Shown in pieces: positions 12,301 to 27,300 of a stretch of DNA of 64,000 bases; positions within the stretch are counted from its first letter, which is position 1; each line of letters starts with the position of its first letter. Made by a program: the position numbers and the translations under genes. Under the pieces are notes generated by a model. The model was not told the origin of the DNA. It did no database searches and saw only the letters and a list, made by a program, of their open reading frames with translations. Source of the DNA: Budorcas taxicolor. Taxonomy: Eukaryota; Chordata; Mammalia; Artiodactyla; Bovidae. The stretch spans positions 59,362,567 to 59,426,566 of the forward strand of contig NC_068912.1 in NCBI RefSeq assembly GCF_023091745.1. The letters are read 5' to 3'.

Positions 12301-15300
12301 ATAGTAAAGTTCCAAATCTTCTCGAAGTTTTGTTAAAACTTCTTCCAATGATGCTGTAACTTTCTTTGTTTCAAAGCACCGTTTTTTCCAAACACCACAG
12401 GCTTTAAAAAAAAAAAAAAAAACTACCAACAATAAAAAAACACAAATGCTATAGTTTGATTCAACTTTTCAATCTGGAAAGGACCCTGGAGTTAATTCAA
12501 ATCATTCCTCTCTCATATGCTGAGGAAATTAGAGTTAAGAGCAAAATGTTTATTGAATTAAAAGGCCTACAAATATAGTAAAATACTCTTAAATCCAGGA
12601 ACCAAAATCAAGTTCTTCAAGCTTGTACTTTTTTTAGAAAATCTTCAAAATACTACCTATAACAAAATGTGTATATTTTTGACTACTTTTGTCCATAATC
12701 TGATTTGAATTCAAACAAAAAGGCAAAATATATATTTTCAGATTTTCCTTATTTTTCAGCCCCCAAATGACTTGTTTTGTGAAATCAGTTGATTCTAATT
12801 CATCATTTATCAAAATTATTCCCAATATATCCCCAAACTTCTGTAGGGCAGAATTTCTTAAACATGACTTCTAGTTGAGAAAATTAGAAATTAAACTCTG
12901 TCAGTTTAAGGAATCACTTTGACACTAATGAGATTCAAACTATAAACTTAATTGGAACACAAACTGCATGCTAGTATATCAGAAAATGCTTATATTTCCT
13001 TTTTTAAGATTATCATGAAAACACCTTAAAATTCTATATTATAATGTGATTTAAATAAAAACAAAAAACTACATGGACCTTTAATTCAAGATTTTAACAA
13101 TTGATCTCAGCCCTATATCTAACCCTACAGCAAGTTCTACTGGTACCACTCCCAAAATCCTTTGCGCATCTCCCACATTCTCCCTTCTTCAGTGCTGCAT
13201 TCCTAGGCAATCTGCTATCATCTTTTGAAAGATGTAATTTTATTTTTTTTCATTTCTTTTTTTTTTTAACTTTACAATACTATATTGATTTTGCCATACA
13301 TCAACATGAATCTGCCATGGGTGTACACGTGTTCCCAATCCTGAACCCCCCTCCCACCTCCCTCCCCATACCATCTCTCTGGGTCATCCCAGTGCACCAG
13401 CCCCAAGCATCCTATATCCTGTATCGAACCTAGACTGGTGATTTGCTTCTTATATGATATTATACATGTTTCAATGCCATTCTCCCAAATCATCCCACCG
13501 TCTCCCTCTCCCACAGAGTCCAAGAGACTGTTCTATACATCTGTGTCTCTTTTGCTCTCTCGCATATAGGGTTATTGTTACCATCTTTCTAAATTCCATA
13601 TATATGTTTTAGTATACTGTATTGGTGTTTTTCTTTCTGGCTTACTTTACTCTGTATAATAGGCTCCAGTTTCATCCATCTCATTAGAATGATTTAAATG
13701 TATTCTTTTTAATGGCTGAGTAATATTCCATTGTGTATATGTACCACAGCTTTCTCATCCATTCATCTGCTGATGGACATCTAGGTTGCTTCCGTGTCCT
13801 GGCTATTATAAACAGTGCTGCGATGAACATTGGGGTACACGTGTCTCTTTCCATTCTGGTTTCCTTGGTGTATATGCCCTGCAGTTTTTTAAGGAATCTC
13901 CACACTGTTCTCCATAGTGGCTGTACTAGTTTGCATTCCCAAAAACAGTGTAAGAGGGTTCCCTTTTCTCCACACCCCCTCCATCATTTATTGCTTGTAG
14001 ACTTTTGGATCGCAGCCATTCTGACTGGTATGAAATGGTACATGATTGTGGTTTTGATTTGCATTTCTCTGGTAATGAGTGATGTTCTAATGGCCTCTCT
14101 GCTTCCATTCTTGCCCCTCTACAGGCTATTCCATCTTTCTAAAACATCTTTGCTGCTACTGCTGTTGCTAAGTCGCTTCAGTCGTGTCTAACTCTGTGCG
14201 ACCTCATAGATGGCAGCCCATTAGGCTTCTCTGTCCCTAGGATTCTCCAGGCAAGAACACTGGAGTGGGTTGCCATTTCCTTCTCCAATGCATGAAAGTG
14301 AAAAGTGAAAGTGAAGTCGTTCAGTCATGCCCAACTCTTAGCGACCCCATGGAATGCAGCCTTCCAGGCTCCTCCTTCCATGGGATTTTCCAGCCAAGAG
14401 TACTGGAGTGGGTTGCAAATTGCCTTCTCCAAAAACATCTTTAAAATACTTTAAAAATCACCTAAATCCAAAGGTTAAAAATCCTCTGATGTCTTCCCGT
14501 ATTACTTGTAACAAAATCCAACTTCTGCAACTGGCCTGTTCCTTCCTGACCTTTTGATTTTCTTCCTCTACATTCTTTCTTACTGATGACACTCCAGCCA
14601 CACTGGTCTTGGTTCAGGTCCTTAATTCTGAAAGCTTATTTCTATCTCTATATCTTGACTTTTAGTATTCCTCCTGTTTGGACTCTTTTCCCCCATCTTT
14701 TTACATGCTTGTTGTTGTTTAGCTGCCAAGTCATGTCCAGCTCTTTCTGTGATCCCATGGACTGTAGGCCACCATGATCCTCTGTCCATGGGATTTCCCA
14801 GGCAACAATGCTGGAGGGGGTTGGGTTGCCATTTTCTTCTCCAGGAGATCTTCCCAACCCAAGAATTGAACCTGTGTCTCCTGCATTGGCAGGTGGATTC
14901 TTTACCACTGAGCCACCAGGGGAGCTCCTTCACATGTTTATCATTTTATTAATCAAACCTTAATGATATCTCCTCAGAGAAGCCTTCCTTGAAAAGTCTA
15001 GCTAAACCATCTCTCCTGCCCCACCACTCTTTACTCTTTGAATTTACTTTTAGCTCTCATCAGTAGCTGATGAGACCACCAGCTATTTGTTTATTGTCTG
15101 TATCCTCCAATTAAAGCCAACCCCTTGAAGGCAGGGCCATGTTTGTCTTGTTTATTGCTGTATCCTCAGCATTTAAAACAGTGCTGAGAACTGAGGTGCA
15201 TAGTAGGCTCAATCAGAATATTTGATGGCTGATAGATACATTTTATCTTGAAACATTCCTGTTGAAATAGAAAGTAAGTGATAATTCCCATTTTATCAAT

Positions 15301-18300
15301 AGATAGAGTGAGGCACAAAGAGGAGAAATAACTTGTATAAGTAAGTGATTATTCTGGTATCAGGTCCTGGTCCTGTGATTTCTAATTCATTGCTCAAATC
15401 TGTCTGATAAAATTGCTCTTTTTTTCACTACAACATGGCCAAATAATTGCCACCTCTTCTGGGGTAACACTTTAATATTATGAGGTAAAACATTCAGAAA
15501 TACCTCCTGACATGTCAGATCTAGTACTAGAGCAATAATTTTGCTGTAAACTGAGAGATTCAAGGGATTAGATCTGATACACAAAGCACCTGGAGAACTA
15601 TGAACAGAGGTTTGTTAACATTGTACAGGAGGGAGTGATCAAAACCATTCCCAAGAAAAAGAAAGGTAAAATGTTTGTCTGAGGAGGTCTTACAAATTGA
15701 GAAAAGAAGAGAAGGGAAAGGCAATGGAGAAAAGGAAAGATATATCCATCTGAATGCAGAGTTCCAAAGAATAGCAAGGAGAGATAAGAAAGCCTTCCTA
15801 AGCGATCAATGCAAAGAAATAGAAGAAAACAACAGAATGGGAAAGAGTAGCGATCTCTTCAAGAAAATTAGAGACACCAAGGGAACATTTCATGCAAAGA
15901 TGGGCACAATAAGGGACAGAAACAATATGGACCTAATGGAAGCAGAAGATATTAAGAAAAGGTGGCAAGAATACATAGAAGAACTATACAAAAAAGATCT
16001 TAATGGCCCAGATAACCATGATGGTGTGATCACTCACTGAAAGCCATACCCCAAATTCCTGTTGGCTACTTATTTTACATATGGTAATATAAGTTTCCAT
16101 GTTACTCTTTCCATACATCTCATCCTCTTCTCCCCTCTCCCCATGTCCATAAGTCTATTCTCTATGTCTGTTTCTCCATTGCTGCCCTGTAAATAAATTC
16201 TTCAGAATCGTTTTTATAGATTTCATATGTGTACATTAGAATATAATATTTATCTTTCTCTTTCTGACTCATTTCACTCTGTATAATAGGTTCTAAGTTC
16301 ATCTACCTCATCAGAACTGACTCAAATGTGTTGCTTTCTATGACTGAGTAATATTCCATTGTGTATATGTACCACAACTTCTTTATCCAGTCATCTGTTG
16401 ATGGGCATCAAGGTTGCTTTGGTGTTCTAGCTATTGTAAATAGTGCTGCAATGAACAATGGGATACATGTCTTTTTCAACCCAGGTTTCCTCAGGGCATA
16501 TGCCTAGGAGTGGGATTGCTGGGTCATATGGTGGTTTTATTTCTAGTTTTTAAAGGAATCTCCATACCGTCTTCCACAGTGGCTGTATCGATCTATATTC
16601 CCACCAACAGTGCAAGAGCATTAAAAATTCAATTATTTTTAAAAACTGACATTTATTTATTAATTTTAACAGTCATGTATTAAATAAGTGTTTATTAAGT
16701 GCCTACTGAACTTAGTCACTGTTCTAGGGGCTGGGGAGATAGTAATAAGCCAACAAAGTCTTGTCCCTGCCCTCAAAGTGTTTATGGTCCAGTGGAGGAA
16801 TGATGATCAAGTTAAGCAGTAGTGATACATCCTGATAACTGCTATGATAAAGGAATTACAGATTCTATGCATGGGAGTACAGATGAAAAACACCTAAATT
16901 AAATGGAAGAGATCAAGAAAGGCCTCCAGGAAAAGTGGTAGATGTACTGGAATCTGAGCTTTCCTGGTGGCTCAGTCAGTAAAGAATTGGCCGTTTGATC
17001 CTGGGGTCAGGAAGATCCCCTGGAGAAGGAAATGGCAACCCACTCCAGTATTGTTGCTGGAACAGTCCCATGGACAGTGGAGCCTGCCAGGCTACAGTTT
17101 ATGAGGTCACAAGAGTCAGACACGACTTAGCGGCTAAACTACCACCCACCATACTAGAATCTGAAGTGTGCCTCCTCTTGGCACCATGCCTTCAGTCTTT
17201 TCCCTCTGCCATCTAAATCTTATTTTCTCCGTCTATTCCTTTCTTCAGAGTTCCTGGTTATTTCCTACTAATCATTCAATCCCAGCTTAGATATCACTCT
17301 CGAAGCCTTCTTTGAGTCCCTTAGTCTCCCCTAGATGCTCAATTTTTTTGGTATGTCTGTCTGCTTTGCTAAATTGAATGAATGGGTGAATCAATGAGAG
17401 AAATGAGGTAAGAAAAATAGTTTCCTTGCAATAATTAGAAACAGATTTGTTAGAACTTGTAGAAATGAAAAAATGAGAAAGGGTGGAGGAAGCATAGGAT
17501 GATTTGAGAGATGTTAAATAATTTGAGAGGCTTACATTTTGGGTTGTATTAGAAGATAAAAAGGGTAAAAGGTATATATGGAATTAACTGCCTTTCTGTT
17601 CAGTTCAGTCACTCAGTCATGTCCAAATGTTTGCCACCCCATGGACTGCAGCATGCCAAGCTTCCTTGTCCATCACCAACTCCTGGAGCTTGCTCAAACT
17701 CATGTCCATTGAATTGGTGATGCCATCCAACCATCTCATCCTCTGTTGTCCCCTTCTCCTCTTGCGTTCAATCTTTCCCAGCATCAGGGTCTTTTCCAAT
17801 GAGTCAGTTCTTCCCATCAGGTGGCCAAAGTATTGGAGCTTCAGCTTTAGCATCAGTCCTTCCAATGAATGTTCAGGATTGACTTCCTTTAGCATTAACT
17901 GGTTTGATCTCCTTGCAGTCCAAGGGACTCTCAAGAATCTTCTCCAACACCATAGTGCAAAAACATCAATTCTTTGGTGCTCAGCTTTCATTATAGTCCA
18001 ACTCTCACATCCATACATGACTACTGAAAAAACCATAGCTTTGGCTAGATGGACCTTTGTTGGCAAAGTAATGTCTCTGCTTTTCAATATGTTGTCTAGG
18101 TTGGACATAGTTTTTCTTCAAAGGAGCAAGTGTCGTTTAATTTCATGGTCGCAGTCATCATCTGCAGTGATTTTGAAGTGAAGTGAAGTGAAGTCGCTCA
18201 GTCATGTCCCACTCTTTGTGACCCCATGGACTGTAGCCTACCAGGCTCCTCCCTCCATGGGATTCTCCAGGCAAGAGTACTGGAGTGGGTTGCCATTTCC

Positions 18301-21300
18301 TTCTCCAGGGGATCTTCCTGACCCAGGGATCGAACCTGGGTCTCCAGCATTCCAGCCAGATGCTTTAACCTCTGAGCCAACGCTGCTCTGAGCCAATGCT
18401 GCTGCAGTGATTTTGGAGCCCCCCCAAATAGTCTGTCACTGTTTCCATTGTTTCCCCATCTATTTGCCATGAAGTGATGGGACTGGATGCCATGAACTTA
18501 GTTTTCCGAATGTTGAGTTTTAAGACAGTTTTTTCACTTTCCTCTTTCACTTTCATCAAGCGGCTATTTATTCCTCTTTGCTTTCTGCCATAAGGGTGGT
18601 ATCATCTGCATATATAATATTATTGATATTTCTCCCTGCAATCTTGATTCCAGCTTGTTCTTCATCCAGCCCAGCATTTTGCATGATATACTCTGTGTGT
18701 AAGTTAAATTAGCAGGGTGTCAGTATACAGCCTTGACTTACTCTTTTCCCAATCTGGAACCAATCCACTCTTCCATGTACAGTTCTAACTATTGACCTGC
18801 ACACAGATTTCTCAGGAGGCAGGTCAGGTGGTATTCCCATCTCTAAGAATTTTCCACAGTTTGTTGTGATCCACACAGTCAAAGGCTTTGCCACAGTCAA
18901 TGAAGCAGAAGTAGATGTTTTTCTGGAATTCTCTTGCCTTTTCTATGATCCAGTGGATGTTGGTAATTTGATCTCTGGTTTCTCTGCCTTTTCTAAATCC
19001 AGCTTGAACATCTGGAAGTTCTTGGTTCATGCACTGTTGAAGTTTAGCTTGGAGAATTTTGAGCATTACTTTGCTAGTGTGGGAGATGAGTGCAATTGTA
19101 AGGTAGTTTGAGCATTCTTTGGCATTTCCTTTCTTAGGGATTGGAATGAAAACTGACCTTTTCCAGTCCTGTGGCCACTGCTGAGTTTTCCAAATTTGCT
19201 GGCATATTGAGTGCAGCACTTTCACAGCCTCATCTTTTAGGATTTGAAATAGCTCAGCTGGAATTCCATCACCTCCTCCACTAGCTTTGTTTGGAGCGAT
19301 ACTTTCTAAGGTCCACTTGACTTTGGACTCCTGGATGGTCTCAGGAAACTCAAGTAGGGGCTCTCAACCTATGGGGGTGGGGAAATGGGGAGGGAGATGG
19401 GAGGGAAGGGAGGTGATATATGTATACCTATGGCTGACTGATGTTGAGATCTGACAGAAAATAATGAAGTTAGATAAAGCAGTTATCCTTCAATAAAAAA
19501 AATAAATTAAAAATAATTCAATTTTAATAAAAAGCATGTTGCATTTAGTGTATAAAATAGTCAAACAATGATTTCATCTTTCCTATAGTGAATCTATATC
19601 AATAGTATACCATTTAAACTGTAACAGTAAAACAGTAAATATCATCTGTGATTTATTCTGTAAAATAAATCACAGGCACATAATTTACAGGCAAAAATTC
19701 TGTAAACCTTGAGTTTCCTTTATAGAGATAACAGATATGTAATAAATTTTACCATGATAGCACTTTAATTTGCCTTGTTCCAATAGCCTTTCAGCTTTTT
19801 TGATTAGTTCTTCTCTAATTCTTTCCAGATATCTTCTTTCTTCCTCTACTTGTTTCATTTGTTCAATAATCTTCTCCCCTAATAGATTATAAGCCATACT
19901 CATAAATACCTAAAAGCTAAAAGATGGGTAAAGTCCTAAAATATAGAATAAAAAACTAAAAAATGCTTAAAACAGCAAGTATAAATTTTAACCCAAACTC
20001 TGTTTTCCTACCTGTAGTATAGTGATTTGCCTCTGTGGAAAACACTAAGGAGTCATTTCAGTATTTATAGGAGATTTATATATATATAAACAATACAGTA
20101 TGTTTCTTTTGCATTTATACATATATGTATAAAAACTAGGTAGGCTCCCTGGTGGCTCAGAGGGTAAAGCGTCTGCCTACAATGCAGGAGACCTGGGTTC
20201 GATCTCTGGGTCAGGAAGATCCCCTGGAGAAGGAAATGTAACCCACTCCAGTACTCTTGCCTGAAAAATCCCGTGGACAGAGAAGCCTGGTAGGCTACAG
20301 TCCATGGGGTTGCTAAGAGTCGGACACGACTGAGCAACTTCACATAGAAACTAGGTAAAGCTTGTGTAGTTATATCGCTTGATTTAATTCTTTAAGTAAA
20401 TTTAACTTGGGTCCAAAGTTATTGTACTTAAATCTTACATGCCATGCCAAGTCACTTCAGTCGTGTCCGACTCTGTGCAACCCCATAGACAGCAGCCCAC
20501 TAGGCTCCCCCGTCCCTGGGACTCTTCAGGCAAGAACCCTGGAGTGGGTTGCCATTTCCTTCTCCAATGCATGAAAGTGAAAAGTGAAAGTGAAGTTGTT
20601 CAGTCGTGTCCGACCCTTAGCGACCCTAAGGACTGCAGCCTACCAGGCTCCTCCGTCCATGGGATTTTCCAGGCAAGAGTACTGGAGTGGGGTGCCATTG
20701 CCTTCTCTGTAAATCTTACATAGAAAAATGTATATTTTGGAATATATTTTTTTTAAAGTAGAAATAATACTAGTGACACACATACTCAGTAATCAACATA
20801 ACAATCATATACTTTAAAATAATTTAACTTTTTGTGGTAAAATATACATAATTTACCATTTTAATCATATTTAAATGTACAGTTTAATGGCACTATGTGC
20901 ATTCATAATATTTTGCAAGCATCACCACCCCTTCATCTCCAAAACTTTATCTTTCCAAACTAAAACTGTACATATTAAACAATTAACTCCTCATTTACAG
21001 TATTTAACTTTACCTCATAGAATCATCTGTACTTATAGTATCATCATACTTACTCTCAATCTGTGATAAAGGTATATCAGTTATTCCTGGAGAAAGAGCA
21101 GGTTGACAAGGAAGTGAAGGAAAATCAATAAGATCTGGTATGGGGATGTATTCTGTTTTACCTAGCTGTAAGCAAACATGAAAACCAGTAAGATCTGGTA
21201 GGATGACACATTATTTTTCATCTATTTGTAAGCATCTGATAATGCCAACAGTAATGCATTTTTTTACTTATAAGGTGATGAACTCCAAATCTATCTTTGT

Positions 21301-24300
21301 AACTATAGACCCTCTCTAGTGCTCCATTTTCTTCATTCCACTATTACTTGGACATTATACCACAGGAGCTTCAAACTAAAAATTTACAAAGAAGAAAGAA
21401 AAAGGAATTCATATTTCTTTCTAAGCATGATTTCCTTCCAAGATTTCTGATTTCAATTATTATGACAACTTTTAAATGTTTCTCAGATGGCTATTGAACT
21501 TTTTTTTCTTAAGCCAATTTTGACCATTTATATTTGCTTAGAAAATTGGACATCCTAGCACATTTTCAAATTTTAGCATACATTATATTCTCATAAATTT
21601 TATCACCTCTATATTTGTGTTACATTGCCTTCATCTCACCTAATTTTTGTGTTTCTACCCTTTTTTGATAAACTACCTCAAGTCTTACCAATGTTGATGT
21701 TTCTGCCACTACCGCTTTATAGATCTTGATCTCTTGTCAATTCTACTAGGCTGTTTACTTCTGTAACTTAATAGTTTCTACTTCTACCTTCATTAAGAAA
21801 CCCTTATCCCTACTTTGTTTTATTATTTTTTCTGTTTTATTGTTTTATTATTTTTATTGCATTTTATTTTGTTAACTTATAAGGTCAGATTCCCACAGGA
21901 TAATGGCAACCACCTAAATTAGAATCTCTTCACACATGCTTTCAACTACTATAAAAAGAAAGCAAATATAATCACCCATAACTTATGTCTGCAGTGTAAC
22001 TAGGACACAGAATCTTCTAATTTACATATACTTTAATTTACATGTAAGTGGAGAAATAAACACCCTAGGCCAGCAGTGTGTGCTTAGGAGCTCACATCTA
22101 AGCAGAGTCAGATGGGGACTATGCATTAGAGAGACAATACACAGATAACAGAGTGAATATTAACCACAATTCAGTCTTAAAGGAAAGGGTCCTACATGTG
22201 GTGGAGAAATATTGAGAGATAGGGTATGAACTGGTAAATCAGAGCTCTTTCTATGAGGAATCTAAAAGAAAGGGGCTTTTAAAATGTAGAGGACCAGAGG
22301 TGGTAATTATGGGAAAACATAGTTACTAGGAGGAAAAGGCAATGGCAACCCACTCCAGGACTCTTGCCTGGAAAATCCCATGGACAGAGGAGCCTGGAAG
22401 GCTGCTGTCCATGGGGTCGCTGAGGGTTGGACACGACTGAGCGATTTCACTTTCACTTTTCACTTTCATGCATTGGAGAAGGAAATGGCAACCCACTCCA
22501 GTGTTCTTGCCTGGAGAATCCCAGGGACGAGGGAGCCTGGTGGGCTGCCGTCTATGGGGTCGCACAGAGTTGGACACAACTGAAGCGACTTAGCAGCAGC
22601 AGCAGCATAGTTACTAGGTGAGAGGAAAATGCTTCAGAAGCAAGAGATGTTCTGTTAAGCAAGGTAGTAAGAGAAAGAAAGGTGGTCAAGTTAGTTAAGA
22701 GCTCTGCTGAATTAAATCAGTAAGAAAGTATACAAAGAAAAAAGACCATTTCCCCCAAATGCCCCATTTATTTAAAAATAAACAATTGCATTTTATTATA
22801 ACAACAGAAGAGGGCACTCCTAATCTACAAGCTAAACTAAACCACCAGAACACTACTCCCTGTTCCTCTGTAAGAACACCTGCTACTGATTCAGAAAAAT
22901 CCAACACAAATTAGCAAAGACAACATCTACAAAATAATCTAACATTCATGCTAAGTTACTTTTTGAAAACCCTCAAAATTGAGAATTAAAACAAAACAAA
23001 ACCAGCAGCCAAGAGGCAGAAAAAATTAACACTATCCCAACATAGACTGTATTAAATGAATTCAAAGCATTTTAGGTATTAATGAACACCATAAATCACA
23101 AATTTAGACATCCAGAATAAAAATGGAAAAATAAAACTCCAGGAAGATGTAAAATGGAAATTGACCAAATTGAAGAAAGAAATTAAAGAAGAAAACAAAC
23201 TGTCTTGGAAATGAATAACAGGTATCCAAACAGGAACAGATATGACCAAAAAAACAGAGTAAGCATAATAGAGAACAGAAATAAAAGGAGCAAATAAAAT
23301 TAAACATAAAGAAATGGTAAACTTGACCTAGAAGAAATAAAAAGGAGTTAATCAATAATGAATAATGTAATAACTGAGATCAAAAACACTCTGGAGGGAA
23401 ACAACAGTAAAATAACTGAGGCAGAAGATAGGATGAGTGAGGTGGAAGATAGAATGGTACAAATAAATGAAGCAGAAAGGAAAAAAGGAATAAGACTTAA
23501 AATAAATGAGGACAACCTCAGAGACCTCTGGGACAATGTCAAATGCCCCAACATTCAAATCATAGGAGTCCCAGAAGAAGAAGACAAAAAGAAAGGCCAT
23601 GAGAAAATACTTGAGGAGATAATAGTGAAAAATTCCCTAAAATGGGGAAGGAAATAGCCACCCAAGTCTAAGAAGCCCAGAGAGTCCCAAACAGGATAAA
23701 CCCAAGATGAAACACCCAAGACACATATTAATCAAATTAATGAAGATCAAACACAAAGAACAGATATTAAAAGCAGCAAGGGAAAAACAACAAATAACAC
23801 ACAAGGGGATTCCCATAAGGATAACAGCTGATCTTTCAGTAGAAACTCTTCAGGCCAGAAAGGACTGGTAGGACATACTTAAAGTGGTGAAAGAGAAAAA
23901 CCTACAATACAGATTACTGTACCCAGCAATGGAGAAGGCAATGGCACCCCACTCCAGTACTCTTGCCTGGAAAATCCCATGGATGGAGGAGCCTGGTGGG
24001 CTGCAGTCCATGGGGTCACTAAGGGTCGGACACAACTGAGCGATCTCACTTTCACACATTGGAGAAGGAAATGGCAACCCACTCCAGTCTTCTTGCCTGG
24101 AGAATCCCAGGGACGAGGGAGCCTGGTGGGTTGCTGTCTATGGGGTCACATAGAGTCGGACATGACTGAAGTGACTTAGCAGTAGCAGTAGCAGTACCCA
24201 GCAAGGATCTCATTCAAATATGAAGGAGAAATCAAAAGCTTTACAAACAAGCAAAAGCTGAGAGAATTCAGCACCACCAAACCAGCTTTTCAACAAATGC

Positions 24301-27300
24301 TAAAGGATCTTCTCAAGACAGGAAACACAGAAAAGGTGTATAAACTCAAACCTAAAACAACAAAGTAAGTGGCATGGGATCATACTTATCAATAATTACC
24401 TTAAATGTAAATGGGATGAATGCCCCAACCAAGACAAAGACTGGCTGAATGGTTACAAAACAAGACCCCTATATATGCTGTCTACAAGAGACCCACCTCA
24501 AAACAAGGGACACATACAGACTGGAAGTGAAGGGCTGGAAAAAAGATATTTCATGCAAATGGAGACCAGAAGAAAGCAGGAGTAGCAATACTCATATCAG
24601 ATAAAATAGACTTTGACATAAAGGCCATGAAAAGAGACAAAGAAGGATACTACATAATGATCAAAGGGTCAAGCCTTTGATCTAGAAGAAGATATAACAA
24701 TTATAAATAAATATGCATCCAACATAGGAGCACCACAATATGTAAAGCAAATGCTAACAAGTATAAAAGGGGAAATTAACAGTAACACAATAATAGTGGG
24801 AGACTTTAATACTCTACTGACACCTATGGATAGATCAACTAAACAGAAAATTATCAAGGAAACACAAACTTTAAATAATACAATGGACCAGTTAGACCTA
24901 ATCGATATCTATGACATTTCACCCCAAAACAATGAATTTCACCTTTTTCTCAAGTGCACACGGAAACTTCTCCAGAATAGATCACATCCTGGGCCATAAA
25001 TCTAGCATTGGTAAATTTTAAAAAAATTGAAATCATTCCAAGCATCTTTTCTGATCACAGTCTGGTAAGATTAGACGTCAACTACAGGAAAAAAAAAATT
25101 AAAAATACAAACATATGGAGGCTAAACAACACGCTTCTGAATAACCAACAAATCACAGAAGAAATAAAAATATGCATAGAAATAATGAAAATGAAAACAC
25201 ACAACCCTAAACCTATGGAACTCAGTAAAAGCAGTGCTGAGGGGAAGGTTCATAGCAATACACGCTTACCTCAAGAAACAAGAGAAAAGTCAAATAAATA
25301 ACCTAACTCTACACCTAAAGCAACTAGAAAAGGAAGAAATGAAGAGCCCCAGGGTTAGTAGGAAAGAAATCATAAAAATTAGGGCAGAAATAAATGAAAA
25401 AGAAACAAAGGAGACCAGAGCAAAAATCAACTAAGCTAAAAGTTGGTTCTTTGAGAAGATAAATAAAATAGACAAACCATTAGCCAGACTCATCAAGAAA
25501 GAAAGGAAGAAGAATCAAATCAGCAAAATTCGAAATGAAAATGGAGAAATCACAACAGACAACACAGAAATACAAAGGATCATAAGAGACTACCATCAGC
25601 AACTATATGACAATAAAATGGGTAACTTCGAAGAAATGGACAAATTCTTAGAAAAGTATAACCTTCCAAAACTGAACCAGGAAGAAATAGAAAATCTTAA
25701 CAGACCCATCACAAGCATGGAAATCAAAACTGTAATCAGAAATCTTCCAGCAAACAAAAGCCCAGGATCAAATGGCTTCACAGGTGAATTCTACCAAAAA
25801 TTTAGAGAAGAACTAACACCTATCCTACTCAAACTCTTCCAGAAAATTGCAGAGGAAGGTAAACTTCATTCTATGAGGCCACCATCACCCTAATACCAAA
25901 ACCTGACAAAGATGCACCCCCCCCCCCCCCCCGCCAAAAAAGAGAAAACTACAGGTCAATATCACTGATGAACATAGATGCAAAAATCCTTAACAAAACT
26001 CTAGCAAACAGAATCCAACAACATATTATCACACATCATACATCATACATCATGACCAAGTGGGCTTTATACCAGGGATGCAAGGATTCTTTAATATCTG
26101 CAAATCAATCAATGTGATATACCACATTAAAAAATTGAAAGATAAAAACCATATGATTATCTCAATAAATGCAAAGAAAGCCTTTGACAAAATTCAACAT
26201 ACATTTATGATAAAAATCCTCCAGAAAGCAGAAATAGAAGGAACATACCTCAACATAAAAGCCATGTATGATAAACCCACAGCAAACATTATCCTCAATG
26301 GTGAAAAATTGAAAACATTTCCCCTACATTCAGGAATAAGACAAGGGTGCCCATTCTCACCACTATGATTCAACATAGCTTTGGAAGTTTTAGCCACAGC
26401 AATCAGAGAAGAAAAAGAATAAAAGGAATCCAGATTAGAAAATAAGAAGTAAAACTCTCACTGTTTGCAGATGACATGATCCTCTACATAGAAAACTCTA
26501 AAGACTCCACCAGAACATTACTAGAGGTAATCAATGAATATAGTAAAGTTGCAGGATATAAAATTAACACACAGAAATCCCTTGCATTCCTATACACTAG
26601 CAATGAGAAAACAGAAAGAGAAATTAAGGAAACAATTCCATTCACCATTGCAGTGAAAAGAATAAAATACTTAGGAATAAATCTACCTAAAAAAACCAAA
26701 AGACCTATATATGAAAACTGTAAAACACTGGTGAAAGAAACCAAAGATAACACAAATAGATGGAAAAATATACCATGTTCATGGATCAGAAGAATCAATA
26801 TAGTGAAAATGAGTATACTACCCCAAAGCAATCTATAGATTTAATGCAATCCCTATCAAGCTACCAACAGTATTTTTCAGAGAACTAGAACAAATAATTT
26901 CACAATTTGTATGGAAATACAAAAAACCTTGAATAGCCAAAGCAATCTTGAGAAAGAAGAATGGAATTGGAGGAATCAACCTGCCTGGCTTCAGATGATA
27001 CTACAAAGCTACAGTCATCAAGACAGTATGGTACTGGCAAAAAAAAAAAAAAAAGATATATAGATCAATGGAACAAAATAAAAAGCCCAGAGATAAATCC
27101 ATGCACCTATTGGCACCTATCTTTGACAAAGGAGGCAAGAATATACAATGGAGAAAAGACAATCTCTTCAACAAGTGGTGCTGGGAAAACTGGTCAACCA
27201 CCTGTAAAAGAATGAAACTAGAACACTTTCTAACACCATATACAAAAATAAACTCAAAATGGATTAAAGATCTAAACGTAAGACCAGAAACTATAAAACT

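Noticed and set aside
17617..18181. 163- and 184-codon frames on opposite strands
   Set aside because: The - frame is the decayed BovB C-terminal region; the + frame is its antisense shadow.
19753..19903. ATG at 19903 as an alternative SPATA1 start
   Set aside because: It lies before the acceptor AATCTATTAG; residues 5' of EKIIEQMKQ do not match the family, while splicing to 21054 does.
20143..20240. tRNA-like A and B boxes (also in every Bov-tA and CHR copy)
   Set aside because: They are the tRNA-Glu-derived heads of SINEs; no cloverleaf with intact arms, and the sequence continues into the SINE body.
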